DNA of 64,000 nt, from positions 27,029,205 to 27,093,204 of the forward strand of contig NC_054746.1 in assembly GCF_018143015.1 (NCBI RefSeq). Direction: 5' to 3'. A model generated the notes under the pieces. That model ran no database searches and was not told the DNA's origin. It saw only the letters and a list, made by a program, of their open reading frames with translations. Below are positions 45,201-50,821 of this stretch, piece after piece. A program made the position numbers and the translations under genes. Origin of the DNA: Lytechinus variegatus. Taxonomy: Eukaryota > Echinodermata > Echinoidea > Temnopleuroida > Toxopneustidae. Every line of letters starts with the position of its first letter. Position 1 is the stretch's first letter.

Positions 45201-46165
45201 CTGCCAGTTGTCTAATAATGTATTATGTACATTTACTGTACATATACTGTAATTCTTTAATTGTCTTCTGGAGCCTCAACTTCACACGCTCTTCATTTTC
45301 ATACCAAATAAGGAAAACAATTGCCAATTTTCTCTCGAGATACAGATGTTTTTCTCTTGTATCAGTATGCTGATTCTACAAAACTTCGCAAGAGCCTTAT
45401 TCTAAACCATTTTTTTATACAAATCTTTCTTCCATTGTCTTTCTAGGTTACCATCATTCCCCTCCCAGGTCCAAGTATCGAGACTCAAGGAGCAGATCCA
45501 GTTCTAGATCTAGATCCAGTTCCGGATCCAGGTCTAGGTCCCGGTCACCGCCTTCTCAGTATAGGTATTAGTATATGGCACGGTCCTACTCCAATACATC
45601 AAAAGAGCTTCGATTGCTTGAAGGATTCCTGATGGTGTAGAATGGGATTAAGAATAAGATAAAGGATGGTAATGAGGGGGGGGAGGAGATAGAAGGAGAA
45701 AACAGATGAGTGAGATAGAGAGAAATAGACACAGACATATTGGGGGAGGGATAGGATAAGTCCCAACTCCCAGGCATCACCTCTCGCGGTTGATCGCGCT
45801 GTCGATCACCAGTCTGGATAACTTGTACGCATCTTAATGCTCCGAGCATATAACATGCTAGATTTGGCAAGTGGTGTTGAGTCTGAATGGCATGATACTG
45901 ATTGTCTGTTGCAAGCTATTGCAAGTGGCGATAATATCTGATATCACTTTAAGAAGTTGAGACCTATGTATTGAGATGATGTTAAAACTTGGGGAAAAAG
46001 AGGGAAAGGCAGGGAAAGACGAAAATAGCTGCCAATTATACTGTTCACTTTACTTCCTGTGTAAGTTAGATGCTACCTGCACTACTTAATTTGAGAAATG
46101 TTGTAATTTGTATTTTGTCTATTCACAGAGGGGGGAAACAAACCAAAAAGAGTCGATGGAAATGA
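15147..46165 (+). CDS. CLASRP: CLASRP (SFRS16/SWAP2), CLK4-associating SR-related protein; whole gene, 15-16 coding exons
   Basis: CLASRP is a nuclear SR-related protein that binds the splicing kinase CLK4 and influences splice-site choice. Exons at 15147-15245, 27047-27144, 27678-27850, 28394-28478, 30063-30217, 31549-31645, 32150-32228, 32614-32696, 36284-36565, 37288-37674, 38346-38397, 40062-40122, 42415-42473, 43086-43236 and 45447-45571 join in one frame to give 661 aa. Using a donor at 45565 and a last exon at 46129-46165 gives 671 aa; human CLASRP is about 674 aa. The order is: N-terminus MWHEARRQERLIRGMMVDYK, the DRY_EERY-type domain (about residues 34-165), an acidic linker, the GRKSRRERR segment, KVTFITSFGG, an RS-rich domain (about 384-513), a KLTQREKLKLKMQKALN helix, and a basic Arg/Glu coiled region with a final RS tail. 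Identification is very secure; the last exon and two weak donors (after 36565 and 38397) are less so. Confidence 0.95.
15274..19019. mobile_element. Foldback (long-inverted-repeat) element, MULE-like, in CLASRP intron 1
   Basis: The element (15283-19010, 3.7 kb) is flanked by identical 9-bp copies of CGGTAGGTC (15274-15282, 19011-19019). Its arms, about 15283-16465 and 17940-19010, are inverted copies of each other with small indels, including about 65-80 bp extra in the left arm near 15770-15850. Ends read GGGACAACTCGGACCACGGG, and the first 50 bp contain a further palindrome (CGGGCCGAGTTGTCCC). A 9-bp duplication with very long inverted repeats fits Mutator-like or foldback elements. No transposase frame survives. 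Within each arm a ~300-bp segment is duplicated in tandem (about 15900-16160 and 16260-16465). Confidence 0.8.
16466..17940. other. Spacer of the intron-1 foldback element
   Basis: The 1.5-kb centre between the arms contains a purine-rich block with two related copies of GGACGA.GATGTGAGGGATG (about 16530-16680) and a 16- to 17-base G run near 16690. It then holds AT-rich DNA and, at about 17430-17625, a possible small insertion ending in GGATCCGCCCCTG. No transposase was recognised. Confidence 0.5.
19024..19522 (+). repeat. Direct repeat copy A (~500 bp)
   Basis: It runs from CACTCATTCAATGAACAAGG to GTAGCAGTGAACAAGTG and is repeated with few changes at 20093-20592. It contains the 27-nt palindrome GAACAAGGTTATA-A-TATAACCTTGTTC (19036-19062) and blocks such as CCACCAATAGAGGGCGT. 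It is non-coding. The pair flanks about 570 bp that includes a MITE. Confidence 0.7.
19530..19687. mobile_element. MITE with GGAGCGTTTCAT ends
   Basis: A 158-bp element has inverted ends GGAGCGTTTCATCAA and, from the right on the other strand, GGAGGGCGTTTCATAAAA. The inner parts also pair (CCGACAAGT.. with ACTTGTCGGA). Fragments of the same family lie at 13817-13856, about 41640-41760 and 48905-48955. Confidence 0.65.
20093..20592 (+). repeat. Direct repeat copy B (~500 bp)
   Basis: Second copy of the 19024-19522 repeat, same orientation. The palindrome at 20105-20131 has one mismatch. Both copies retain the same internal order, so they arose by duplication or by insertion of the same element twice. 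Confidence 0.7.
20607..21053. mobile_element. hAT-like MITE with CAGTAGAGGCGCA ends
   Basis: A 447-bp element has perfect 13-bp inverted ends (CAGTAGAGGCGCA / TGCGCCTCTACTG) and repeated subterminal GTCTCCAAT / ATTGGAGAC words in both orientations. The flanking 8-mers TTGAATGC and TTGAGTCC agree at six positions, so the target duplication is only a possibility. CAG..CTG ends with subterminal repeats suggest hAT. Confidence 0.65.
21168..21764. repeat. 600-bp inverted repeat with a perfect 38-nt hairpin near its centre
   Basis: Arms of about 220 bp (21168-21390 and 21540-21764) pair from GTACTAGTAGCCAGGCGG inward, through GATCTAGCCCTAAATCAT and its complement. Near the middle is GCCAACGTTACCCGACGC-AC-GCGTCGGGTAACGTTGGC (21489-21526), a perfect 18-bp stem. 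A related half-copy follows at 21850-22125. Confidence 0.65.
21850..22125 (+). repeat. Partial copy of the 21168 repeat with a different 38-nt hairpin
   Basis: It shares ACTTTCGCCCCAAGATTTCT, AAGAATTCATTAAAAAAA and GTTTATGTCGCTATCTTG-like blocks with 21260-21480. It ends in GCGACAGCACGCAAAT-TGCGCG-ATTTGCGTGCTGTCGC (22085-22122), a perfect 16-bp stem with a 6-nt loop. Its sequence is unrelated to the first hairpin, but the total length is the same. Confidence 0.55.
22126..25149. other. CLASRP intron 1, no gene
   Basis: It begins with a purine-rich stretch (22130-22280) that opens long but spurious frames. A probable eroded DNA element starts at about 23412 (CAGTGGCGGCACC, then GCCCCC-rich) and includes GCGCGAGC-family units at about 23755-24000. 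From 24000 to 25150 there is only AT-rich sequence. Confidence 0.4.
25150..26000 (-). pseudogene. Decayed non-LTR retrotransposon reverse transcriptase, 3' part
   Basis: Read on the minus strand, fragments in shifting frames give the C-terminal half of a CR1/jockey-like reverse transcriptase ORF. They are MMYNADKCGFMHIG, then NVLGVWIHKFLKVSTQCAAA and KANRVLGMNKRNF, then a PHLDYCMQAW-like piece, and finally HFF, VIDSWNKLPEEAIKSS. The order and spacing match the family. Frameshifts and stops make it non-functional, and the 5' part (catalytic domain, endonuclease) is absent. It is a 5'-truncated, old insertion in CLASRP intron 1, antisense to that gene. Confidence 0.75.
26330..26692 (+). mobile_element. 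Right-end fragment of the TCTCACCTGC element
   Basis: It contains two degenerate ~160-bp units (each with CATGACCAAGGTCAAAGGTCA-like text) and the terminal block GTCAGCACTGCTGCTATATT ... GCAGGCGAGACTGCCAGAGG. It matches the right end of the element at 33007-35020. Confidence 0.65.
27047..27144 (+). CDS. CLASRP: CLASRP exon 2 (residues 34-66)
   Basis: The acceptor TTATTTTAG precedes KQDPTQFLRIHARSSKIHLD and the exon ends in AT before GTATGT. The split ATG codon is completed by the first base of exon 3. The segment opens the DRY_EERY-type domain. Confidence 0.93.
27678..27850 (+). CDS. CLASRP: CLASRP exon 3 (residues 66-124)
   Basis: After AAACAG the exon reads MPWQGDSSHMIDRFDVRAHL and then DEIREDQKCNYERYRTLVHN, the best-conserved part of the family. 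It ends one base into a codon at GTATGT. Confidence 0.95.
28079..28150 (+). mobile_element. Single-end fragment of the GGCCTGTATTCTGAAGT MITE
   Basis: GGCCTGTATTCTGAAGT followed by GTTTAAAC and TGTGGTTTGAA matches the end of the complete element at 46924-47227. The other end is not seen here. Confidence 0.45.
28394..28478 (+). CDS. CLASRP: CLASRP exon 4 (residues 124-152)
   Basis: The acceptor TTCTGCAG is followed by ISEEQCLHQIYVEEMFPDIQ and the exon ends in AA before GTAAGA. ISEEQCL.QIY is a family signature. Confidence 0.93.
28763..29480. mobile_element. Nested palindromic MITEs in CLASRP intron 4
   Basis: The outer ends pair as GGCCCCATTTCACAAA (left) with TTTATGAAATGGGGCC (right), plus GACATTCCAGCAACAGTT with its complement. 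An inner inverted repeat (about 28900-29300) pairs CACAAAGGTAGTTTTAAAAC with its complement near 29295 and includes AACCATGGTTTATG. The 123-codon frame that crosses it is an artefact of the palindrome. Confidence 0.65.
29850..29990 (+). repeat. (ATC)n compound microsatellite
   Basis: About 140 bp of CATCAT units is broken by CGTCATGATCAT, ending some 75 bp before exon 5. It occupies the region where the branch point and pyrimidine tract should lie. Confidence 0.85.
30063..30217 (+). CDS. CLASRP: CLASRP exon 5 (residues 152-204)
   Basis: The exon encodes KLSAMKAAIGFTYDEG and then an acidic, Ser/Asp-rich stretch (DSDSDSDVSFSEIDL). It ends at GTAAGG in phase 1. The acceptor is TAATAAAG with a weak pyrimidine tract; a long (ATC)n microsatellite lies about 80 bp upstream. 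Confidence 0.9.
30363..30585. mobile_element. TA-flanked hairpin MITE (GGGGAGACCGGG)
   Basis: A 219-bp element (30365-30583) lies between TA dinucleotides. Its two halves are almost complete inverted copies, from GGGGAGACCGGGGTTAGTTG inward through CAATACTGCCCTCAATTTA. It would fold into a near-perfect hairpin in RNA. It lies in CLASRP intron 5. Confidence 0.8.
31549..31645 (+). CDS. CLASRP: CLASRP exon 6 (residues 204-236)
   Basis: Following AAATTACAG, the exon reads DVVIDVDDLTKESKVHLNVY and then GEKYGMAPEAFVK, matching the family VDVDELN...YGMA.GDFV segment. Donor GTAAGT. Confidence 0.93.
32150..32228 (+). CDS. CLASRP: CLASRP exon 7 (residues 236-262)
   Basis: Acceptor GATTTCAG. The exon encodes MLEKEKIEADDMRRAKEDEE and ends EKAMFS at GTAAGT in phase 0. 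It is a charged helical segment conserved in the family. Confidence 0.93.
32614..32696 (+). CDS. CLASRP: CLASRP exon 8 (residues 263-290)
   Basis: Acceptor TTTTTCATAG. The exon reads GRKSRRERRAIIERKLRERK and ends at AG before GTAACT. It matches human SGRRSRRQRRE. It is followed by a 3.6-kb intron filled with nested transposons. Confidence 0.93.
33007..35020 (+). mobile_element. TCTCACCTGC element with ~163-bp tandem units
   Basis: The left end is TGTCTCACCTGCGAAGCAAA, followed by GCGCCGC and a GGC repeat. The right end is GCAGGTGAGACGGCCAGAGG followed by CATTCCACTTGTTTTT, so GTCTCACCTGC is inverted at the two ends. The body is a tandem array; three units carry AGGTCAAAGGTCA at 34465, 34628 and 34791, exactly 163 bp apart. 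A retroposon interrupts the first unit. Fragments occur at 26330-26692 and 46488-46532. Confidence 0.7.
33123..34204 (+). mobile_element. Poly(A)-tailed retroposon with 20-bp target duplication
   Basis: The insert 33143-34184 ends in CCAATAAAAATATAATTG plus an A tract. It is bounded by two identical copies of AAGTATATGGACCTAGTTAA (33123-33142, 34185-34204). Removing it restores a normal unit of the surrounding tandem repeat. The body has no recognised coding sequence, so it is either a 5'-truncated LINE 3' end or a SINE/retrogene. A 161-bp segment within it is duplicated in tandem (33749-33909 and 33910-34070) with very few differences. Confidence 0.85.
35608..36283 (+). other. CLASRP intron 8, distal part
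   Basis: Nothing recognisable is seen except a 10-base G run near 35724-35733. The acceptor for exon 9 lies at its end. Confidence 0.4.
36284..36565 (+). CDS. CLASRP: CLASRP exon 9 (residues 290-384)
   Basis: Acceptor TTCTTATCAG. It encodes SYAARGSPTYDPYPGRRSSR, then KVTFITSFGGDDEEDNDSS and a Ser-rich stretch. The phase-2 end at TCATG before GTCGGT joins exon 10 as a Trp codon. The donor is weak. If it is not used, translation continues about 14 codons to a stop at 36606-36608. Confidence 0.88.
37288..37674 (+). CDS. CLASRP: CLASRP exon 10, RS domain (residues 384-513)
   Basis: Acceptor TTGTTTCAG. The exon is almost wholly Arg/Ser dipeptides with Tyr, His and Asp (RSRSRSRSRDRGGSSYRRDD), the phosphorylation target region expected of an SR-related protein. 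It ends SPPKRYGMMATLNTLR at GTGAGA in phase 2. Confidence 0.92.
38346..38397 (+). CDS. CLASRP: CLASRP exon 11 (residues 513-530)
   Basis: A short exon after TTGCAG encodes KETEEKSVAKPAATPNK. The donor is GTCAGT, weaker than the others but in phase 0 with exon 12. Confidence 0.8.
39053..39129 (+). ncRNA. tRNA-like sequence / SINE head (degenerate tRNA)
   Basis: It has a pol III A box (TAGCTCAGTTGGTAGAGC, giving a GCTC/GAGC D stem), a B box (GGTTCAAATCC) in a perfect GCAGG..CCTGC T stem, and acceptor halves GGCTTGA / TTCAGCC with one mismatch. The anticodon loop is 9 nt instead of 7 and the junction after the acceptor has an extra base, so it is not a normal tRNA. It lies in CLASRP intron 11, same strand. 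It is a tRNA pseudogene or the 5' part of a tRNA-derived SINE. Confidence 0.5.
39760..39832 (+). ncRNA. tRNA-Met(CAT)-like sequence / SINE head
   Basis: TGGTCCATTGGTTTGAGCA acts as the A box and GAGTTCAAATCCCC as the B box. The anticodon stem-loop TTGGA-CTCATAA-TCGCAA has a CAT anticodon and one bulged G. Acceptor pairing is poor and the T stem is imperfect, so it is probably a pseudogene or SINE head. It is in the same intron as the previous one, about 0.7 kb away. Confidence 0.45.
40062..40122 (+). CDS. CLASRP: CLASRP exon 12 (residues 531-551)
   Basis: After ATTCCACAG it reads PKLTQREKLKLKMQKALNKQ, nearly identical to the human PKLTPQEKLKLRMQKALN segment. Donor GTAAGT in phase 1. Confidence 0.93.
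40123..42414 (+). other. CLASRP intron 12
   Basis: AT-rich, with a fragment of the GGAGCGTTTCAT MITE family at about 41640-41760 (shared TGGTAACTGTC and GACATCTTTATGAAATG). A pyrimidine-rich TCTGTCTACATC tract occurs near 40320-40450. No exon is visible. Confidence 0.4.
42415..42473 (+). CDS. CLASRP: CLASRP exon 13 (residues 551-570)
   Basis: Acceptor ATACTTACAG. The exon encodes HKADKIKEYKKKNTKMLEQE and ends at GTAAAC in phase 0. It matches the human FKADKKAAQEKM..QEH position. Confidence 0.9.
43086..43236 (+). CDS. CLASRP: CLASRP exon 14 (residues 571-621)
   Basis: Acceptor TGATTTGTAG. It encodes DRDNELREQARKMRMREQEK and then a second RS stretch ending SPPPRR. Donor GTAGGG in phase 1. Failure to splice adds about 24 codons before a stop at 43305-43307. 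Confidence 0.9.
43957..44125. mobile_element. Palindromic MITE (GGGCCGTTTCATTAAGC)
   Basis: A 169-bp element has inverted ends GGGCCGTTTCATTAAGCTG and, from the right, GGGTGTTTCATATAACTG, followed by paired TTCGTAAG / CTTACGAA and AAGAATGACTGGTGA / TCACCAGTCATTCTT. It lies in CLASRP intron 14. Confidence 0.7.
44515..44808. mobile_element. TTAA-flanked MITE with perfect 22-bp inverted ends
   Basis: Between TTAA at 44515-44518 and 44805-44808 the ends are perfect inverted repeats beginning TCGGGTCAAGATCACACTTT. The interior (~240 bp) has a higher GC content and contains AGCCAATCAGAA, a CCAAT-like word. It has no transposase. TTAA flanks suggest piggyBac-type mobilisation, but the ends do not carry the usual CCC start. 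Confidence 0.65.
45447..45571 (+). CDS. CLASRP: CLASRP exon 15, RS tail with stop (residues 621-661)
   Basis: Acceptor TCTTTCTAG. The exon encodes SYHHSPPRSKYRDSRSRSSS and further RS repeats, then SPPSQYRY and a TAG at 45569-45571. The end resembles the human ...SRSPHYRH terminus. A donor (AG before GTATTA at 45565) lies six bases before the stop codon, giving an alternative route to exon 16. Confidence 0.88.
46129..46165 (+). CDS. CLASRP: CLASRP candidate alternative last exon 16
   Basis: The acceptor TTTTGTCTATTCACAG has a good pyrimidine tract. Joined to the donor at 45564 it continues in frame as RGGKQTKKSRWK and then TGA (46163-46165). Phase, splice signals and a basic conserved-looking tail all agree, and the resulting 671 aa is closest to the human length. 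Transcript evidence is needed to decide which end is used. Confidence 0.55.
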
Positions 46166-46291
46166 CTTATTGAATTCATATAAGTTTATGTGGAAATGTG
46201 AATATTGACATTGAAGTGTTAGGATATCCTTTTCAGAATTTCATGAAAAAACAACTCCATGAATATGCCCGATGTTTTGGCACTCAACTAT

Positions 46292-46297
46292 AATAAA
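46292..46297 (+). terminator. Candidate CLASRP poly(A) signal
   Basis: AATAAA lies about 125 nt after the exon-16 stop and 720 nt after the exon-15 stop. It is the first canonical hexamer after the exon-16 stop. Confidence 0.4.
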
Positions 46298-46487
46298 AAT
46301 AACAATATTTTATATAGCGCTTTTCATTTTGATTAACTGCTCAGGTTGCTTAAAAAGAGCACAAAAAAAAGTAAAGAGAACACAAAGAAGTCCAAGAAAA
46401 GGCACATTACAAATGAAGAAATATGTCTATATTGCTTGGCACACATGATCTCAAGTTTTTCTGAACTGCCCTTTATTTAGTGGTCAT

Positions 46488-46532
46488 TTTTGTCTCACCT
46501 GCATAGCAAAGTGAGACTATAGGCGCCAATTT
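46488..46532 (+). mobile_element. Left-end fragment of the TCTCACCTGC element
   Basis: TTTGTCTCACCTGCATAGCA continuing through AAAGTGAGACTATAGGCGCC matches the left end at 33007. Nothing of the tandem body follows. Confidence 0.6.
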
Positions 46533-46923
46533 TGTAATGTAAATTATATGGTCTAGTTCATGAGTTGTGGTTCTGGTACATTTATATATTCATACATGTT
46601 GGTACATGAATTGGAACACGAGTTTAGAAAATGCCACTGGTTGAGCATTTGGAGAAGTTTATAAATCCCTTTGGATGTTCCTCAATAAGGTTAGACATTT
46701 CAACTTATGTTCTGGTATTCAGAGATGTCTCTTCATCTTTAAATCTGAAAGCTGTTTTTCAGCTTTTTAGTACAAAATTACAGGATATTTTGCAATATCA
46801 GCTTTTTACAACTCTGTTTGTTTGTGGTCACGGCCTATTGTATTTATCCCTGTGAGATAACAGTACAGCAAGTGTATTATTTGATGGCCCTTTAATTTAA
46901 CAATGGAATATGCTACACTCCAT

Positions 46924-47227
46924 GGCCTGTATTCTGAAGTCAGGACTATCCATGGTCTAACTCTGTGCTAAAATTATAGGGAGCCAAAAAAAAATCAAAA
47001 TTAGGTTTATATTATATATTATGTTCACTATTTTGTTTCCTTTTGCTTTCATAATGAAGAAAACTACTTCAGTTATCATTTCCAGACAATTATGAACTAT
47101 GTGGATGTCATACGAGTTAGTAAAGTGAATGTATACTGTAAGGGATTTGTGCTCCAATTGGCTCTCCATAGTTAAACCACAACTTTAAACCAGGGTTTAA
47201 TTTAAACCTGAGTTCAGAATATGGGCC
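46924..47227. mobile_element. Inverted-repeat MITE (GGCCTGTATTCTGAAGT)
   Basis: About 300 bp is bounded by GGCCTGTATTCTGAAGTCAG and the complement GGCCCATATTCTGAACTCAG. Further inner pairing is seen (GGGAGCCAA.. with TTGGCTCTCC). It lies about 0.8 kb after the CLASRP end. Confidence 0.65.
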
Positions 47228-49592
47228 AATGATATTAGCTATGTTGACTGACAAAGTAATTATCGGCCTGTTGGATACAGGTATTTCAGAAGCTAGTTTT
47301 GATAATTGTCAGTGAAAATCATTGATAGAACACTTCATGCAATGGTGTCATATATGTTAGGCCAAATTAAGAGTTAAGTGTTCCAAATTCCTTCTTCCCA
47401 TCAAAACACACAATGGTCTACAAATAAATGAATGATATCCTATATTCAATGACAAATATGCATTATGGATTATATAACAATATACTTGGTCTTCAGGTTG
47501 GTTATTAATGAATGAACCATTGATGTTGCTTTCCAATTATATCAACTTTAGATTGACATGGTAGTCTAAAGTTTTAGAAAACGACAAAAAGTGACTCATC
47601 CTTCTTCAAATGCCATAATATTTTGTGAAATAAAGTACATGTATTACCTGACCAATCTCTCCTGCAAGTAACTGTCCAAGCTGTCTAAACACACTATAGA
47701 ACTGATAAACTGATGTATTTGGTCTTGATTCTACAGTAATACAGAACTTTCCAGAGGTTCATATTTTTACGTCGAATTCAACTTGATTTTCTCAATTTGT
47801 TGTATTGTCTGTACTTTAATTGTCAGATTCCATTCAATTTGAGTTGGAATTTCATTAAAGTTCAGGCACATTAATTTGGGATAACTTAAACTTTAACCTA
47901 ATTCAATAATGATTTGGGGAGACGGTTTGATGGACAATGAAATATATATTACAAATATAGATATCACACTTTAAAGTATAAAATTTAAATTTCTACTCTA
48001 TATTTATTTCCTTCATATTCACATATTTTGTTGACAGAGTAAGGTGATACATGTGCATATAATTCCAAATGATAGGCTTTTGTTGATTGGTTTAAATTCG
48101 AATCACATGTGTATTTTGAAATTATATTCATTAAGATGTACATGTACTTTAATTTCTGATGGATTGTGTATAAGTTGATGGTCGAAGTGCTTATCCATGT
48201 ACACTGTACTGCATGCACGCCTTGTGATGAAGCCATCTTGTTATTGTTTTAACCAACAAGACAGACATCACAGATGTTTGTATTGAGTGTTTCAAGGCAT
48301 AATATGTCTGTGGTTGTGAAGTTCAAGCTATTTTTCGCCAACAACATACTTTAACCTTTTTGTTTTCTTTTCACATGAAATGTTCCTCTTTCTCATCCTC
48401 CTCCTTCACCCCATTCTCATCATTATTTTCTCTTTCTCATTTTATTATTATTATTATATTATAATAATTACTATTATTATTATTTCATTTATTTTTTTTT
48501 TTTTTTTTGGGGGGGGTATAAGGTGCATGGCATCATTGATTATATTGTGAAATGCATTATTTCCCATACAGAAACATAAACATTGAAGAAGAAAAAATGA
48601 AATAAATCAGTATGAAAGATAGAAAAAGTTTTTCAGGTTTATTTTTGTTATGTATTAAGTTTTGTAAGATGTGTGAAACTTATCTAAACAATTGTGAATA
48701 GATGTATCCAGTTATTTATGTCATCTTAACATATGAGGAGAGAGTGGTTATGATTTGTGTGGAAGGGGGGGGGGGCATACGAGAGAGACGGGGTTGTATA
48801 ATTGGGTATGTGTAAAGTGTCTTGGGTTATTACAATTTCTGTGTATTTGATGTGTGGAAACCTGATTTAATCAACATATTTCCTGTATGGAGAGAACCAG
48901 GGGAGAGTTTTAACATTTTCATCCGACAAGTTTTCAGATTTGACATTTTCCCCGTGCGTGTGTAAATTGAATTTGTTGCAAGAAAAGTTCTATAAAGCCT
49001 AATGTTCTCTGACCCCCTCCACCGGGTGGAATGGAATGGTCGCCCCTTATGATTTTTACAAAGTAGTGAAAAAAGAGTGAAGTTAAGAAGAAAGGGAAGA
49101 GTATTTAATGAACGAATCTGAGACTTATCATTCAAGTGAGAAAGAATATGACTTCCCTTTTAGATCGTCTTGTCCCATCAGAATATCCCGGCTCCACCCT
49201 TCCTTTTCCCATTGGATTGGGAAGTGTGAAATCGCAGGGGTTTTTTCTTCAGAGAGCTCCATGGAAAAGTGGATGTGCCTCTGAAGCCCCCAATTTATTT
49301 TTTTATTGACAATTTGGCCAAAAAGGAAATCCCATTATCCTTGTTTTTTATGAAGTCGAAAACCTATAAAGGACGGCTACAAATCAGCTACACACATTTT
49401 GGCATTCTGCCATTATCCTGCATTACATGATGTCGGATGAGCCGAATCATATCAAGGTAGCTAGCTCATTCCTGCATCAAACTATCCCTGTTTATAGTGT
49501 AATGCTGCTCCGGCATTTGTCTTCCATTTTTTTTCTTCTGTTGTCACCACGTTTTCATTTTCTGAAAAAGATACCGCACAAAACCACACATA
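47228..49592. other. Intergenic, AT-rich
   Basis: No gene is visible. An (ATT)n tract lies at 48440-48490, with G runs near 48511 and 48768. A fragment of the GGAGCGTTTCAT MITE is at 48905-48955 (ATCCGACAAGTTTTCAGATT). Confidence 0.4.
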
Positions 49593-50257
49593 TAGTATCC
49601 CTAAATTAGACCCCAAAGTAGCCAATCTGGAATAAAATTATTGGAAATGGTTTTTTGACTGATTTGAGTAGGTATGGGTGTCAACATTTACCAAAAAAAG
49701 TTAGGAGGAATACGGGTTGGGGAAAGTGCCTTTTTTCAAGGTCAAAGGTCAATGACCTTTTCATATCTTTTCATATATACTGTATAATGGTATCTCTGAG
49801 ATGGAAAGGCGCAGGTTGGTGATAATGGTGTCAAAATGCACAAATTCTTACCAGAATATAAAATAAAATCAAGTACCTAGAATGCACATTCACCCATAAA
49901 ATTTCAGGCCAAAGGTCAATGACCTTTTATACATTATATACCATATCATATAATGGTATCTCTAAGATAAAACGGCGAAGGTTGGTATTCTTGGTGTCAA
50001 AATAAACAGATTCTTACAGGAAGATTAAATAAAATAAAATTAAGCATCGAGAATTCACAGTCACCTTTAAAATTTAAGGACAAAGGTCAATGTTTTTTTA
50101 ACATAAGATAATGATAATGGTATCTCTGAGATAAAACACCGCAGGTTCGTGATCTTGGTGCCAAAATGCAAAGATTTGTACAAGTAGATTAAACAACGCC
50201 AAAATCAGTATAAAGAATAAAGTTTCACCCTTGACTTCCAAGATCAGATGAAATTTT

Positions 50258-50261
50258 ATAA

Positions 50262-50294
<33 letters not shown>

Positions 50295-50297
50295 TAT
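50258..50297 (+). repeat. (AT)n(AC)n microsatellite
   Basis: About 25 bp of AT repeats run into CACACACACA. Confidence 0.85.
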
Positions 50298-50668
50298 CCT
50301 ATGTGTTCATATCTTATTTGTTATAATGTAAATAAAGATGGCTAATTTGTAATGAAAACATGGAGGTTTCACAATTTCAGTATGAAGTAATGAAGGTCAT
50401 AGAGAATGTATTTAGGGGTCAGAGGTCAATGAACTTTTTCCAAATTATCAGTGGAAATTAAGTAAAAAAAGTTGATAACCAAATAACAATTCTTCATATA
50501 CTGCGATACATTGCCAAAAGCAATGAAAAAAAATTAAATCGAGTATACAATTTGAAATGATTTTTATCTTAAGTTGCAGCATTTGATGCATCATAATATT
50601 TAAATCAAGGTTGTCATGTCTTTTTTTCTCTCCAACGATATTCCACTTACCTCATAGGTCTAACTCTC

Positions 50669-50821
50669 ATGCCACAGCTAGCATCATCTGAGAGCATTTC
50701 CAAACAGCAGAGTGATGACTATGAAGATGAAATGAAGGCCATCATTCGAGCTGCAGCTTTTGTCATAGTAAATAGCATGTATCTCAACTTCAACAAAGAT
50801 GAATTCCCGTATTATTATTAA
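50669..50821 (+). CDS. Small ORF (50 aa) in the spacer of the second foldback
   Basis: An ATG frame of 50 codons (starting MPQLASSESISKQQSDDYED, ending DEFPYYY) lies in the otherwise AT-rich spacer and ends in TAA. It has mixed composition with an Asp/Glu-rich patch and a hydrophobic patch (AAAFVIVNSMYL). It may be the remnant of an element-encoded protein or chance. No family is recognised. Confidence 0.2.
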   Translation: MPQLASSESISKQQSDDYEDEMKAIIRAAAFVIVNSMYLNFNKDEFPYYY

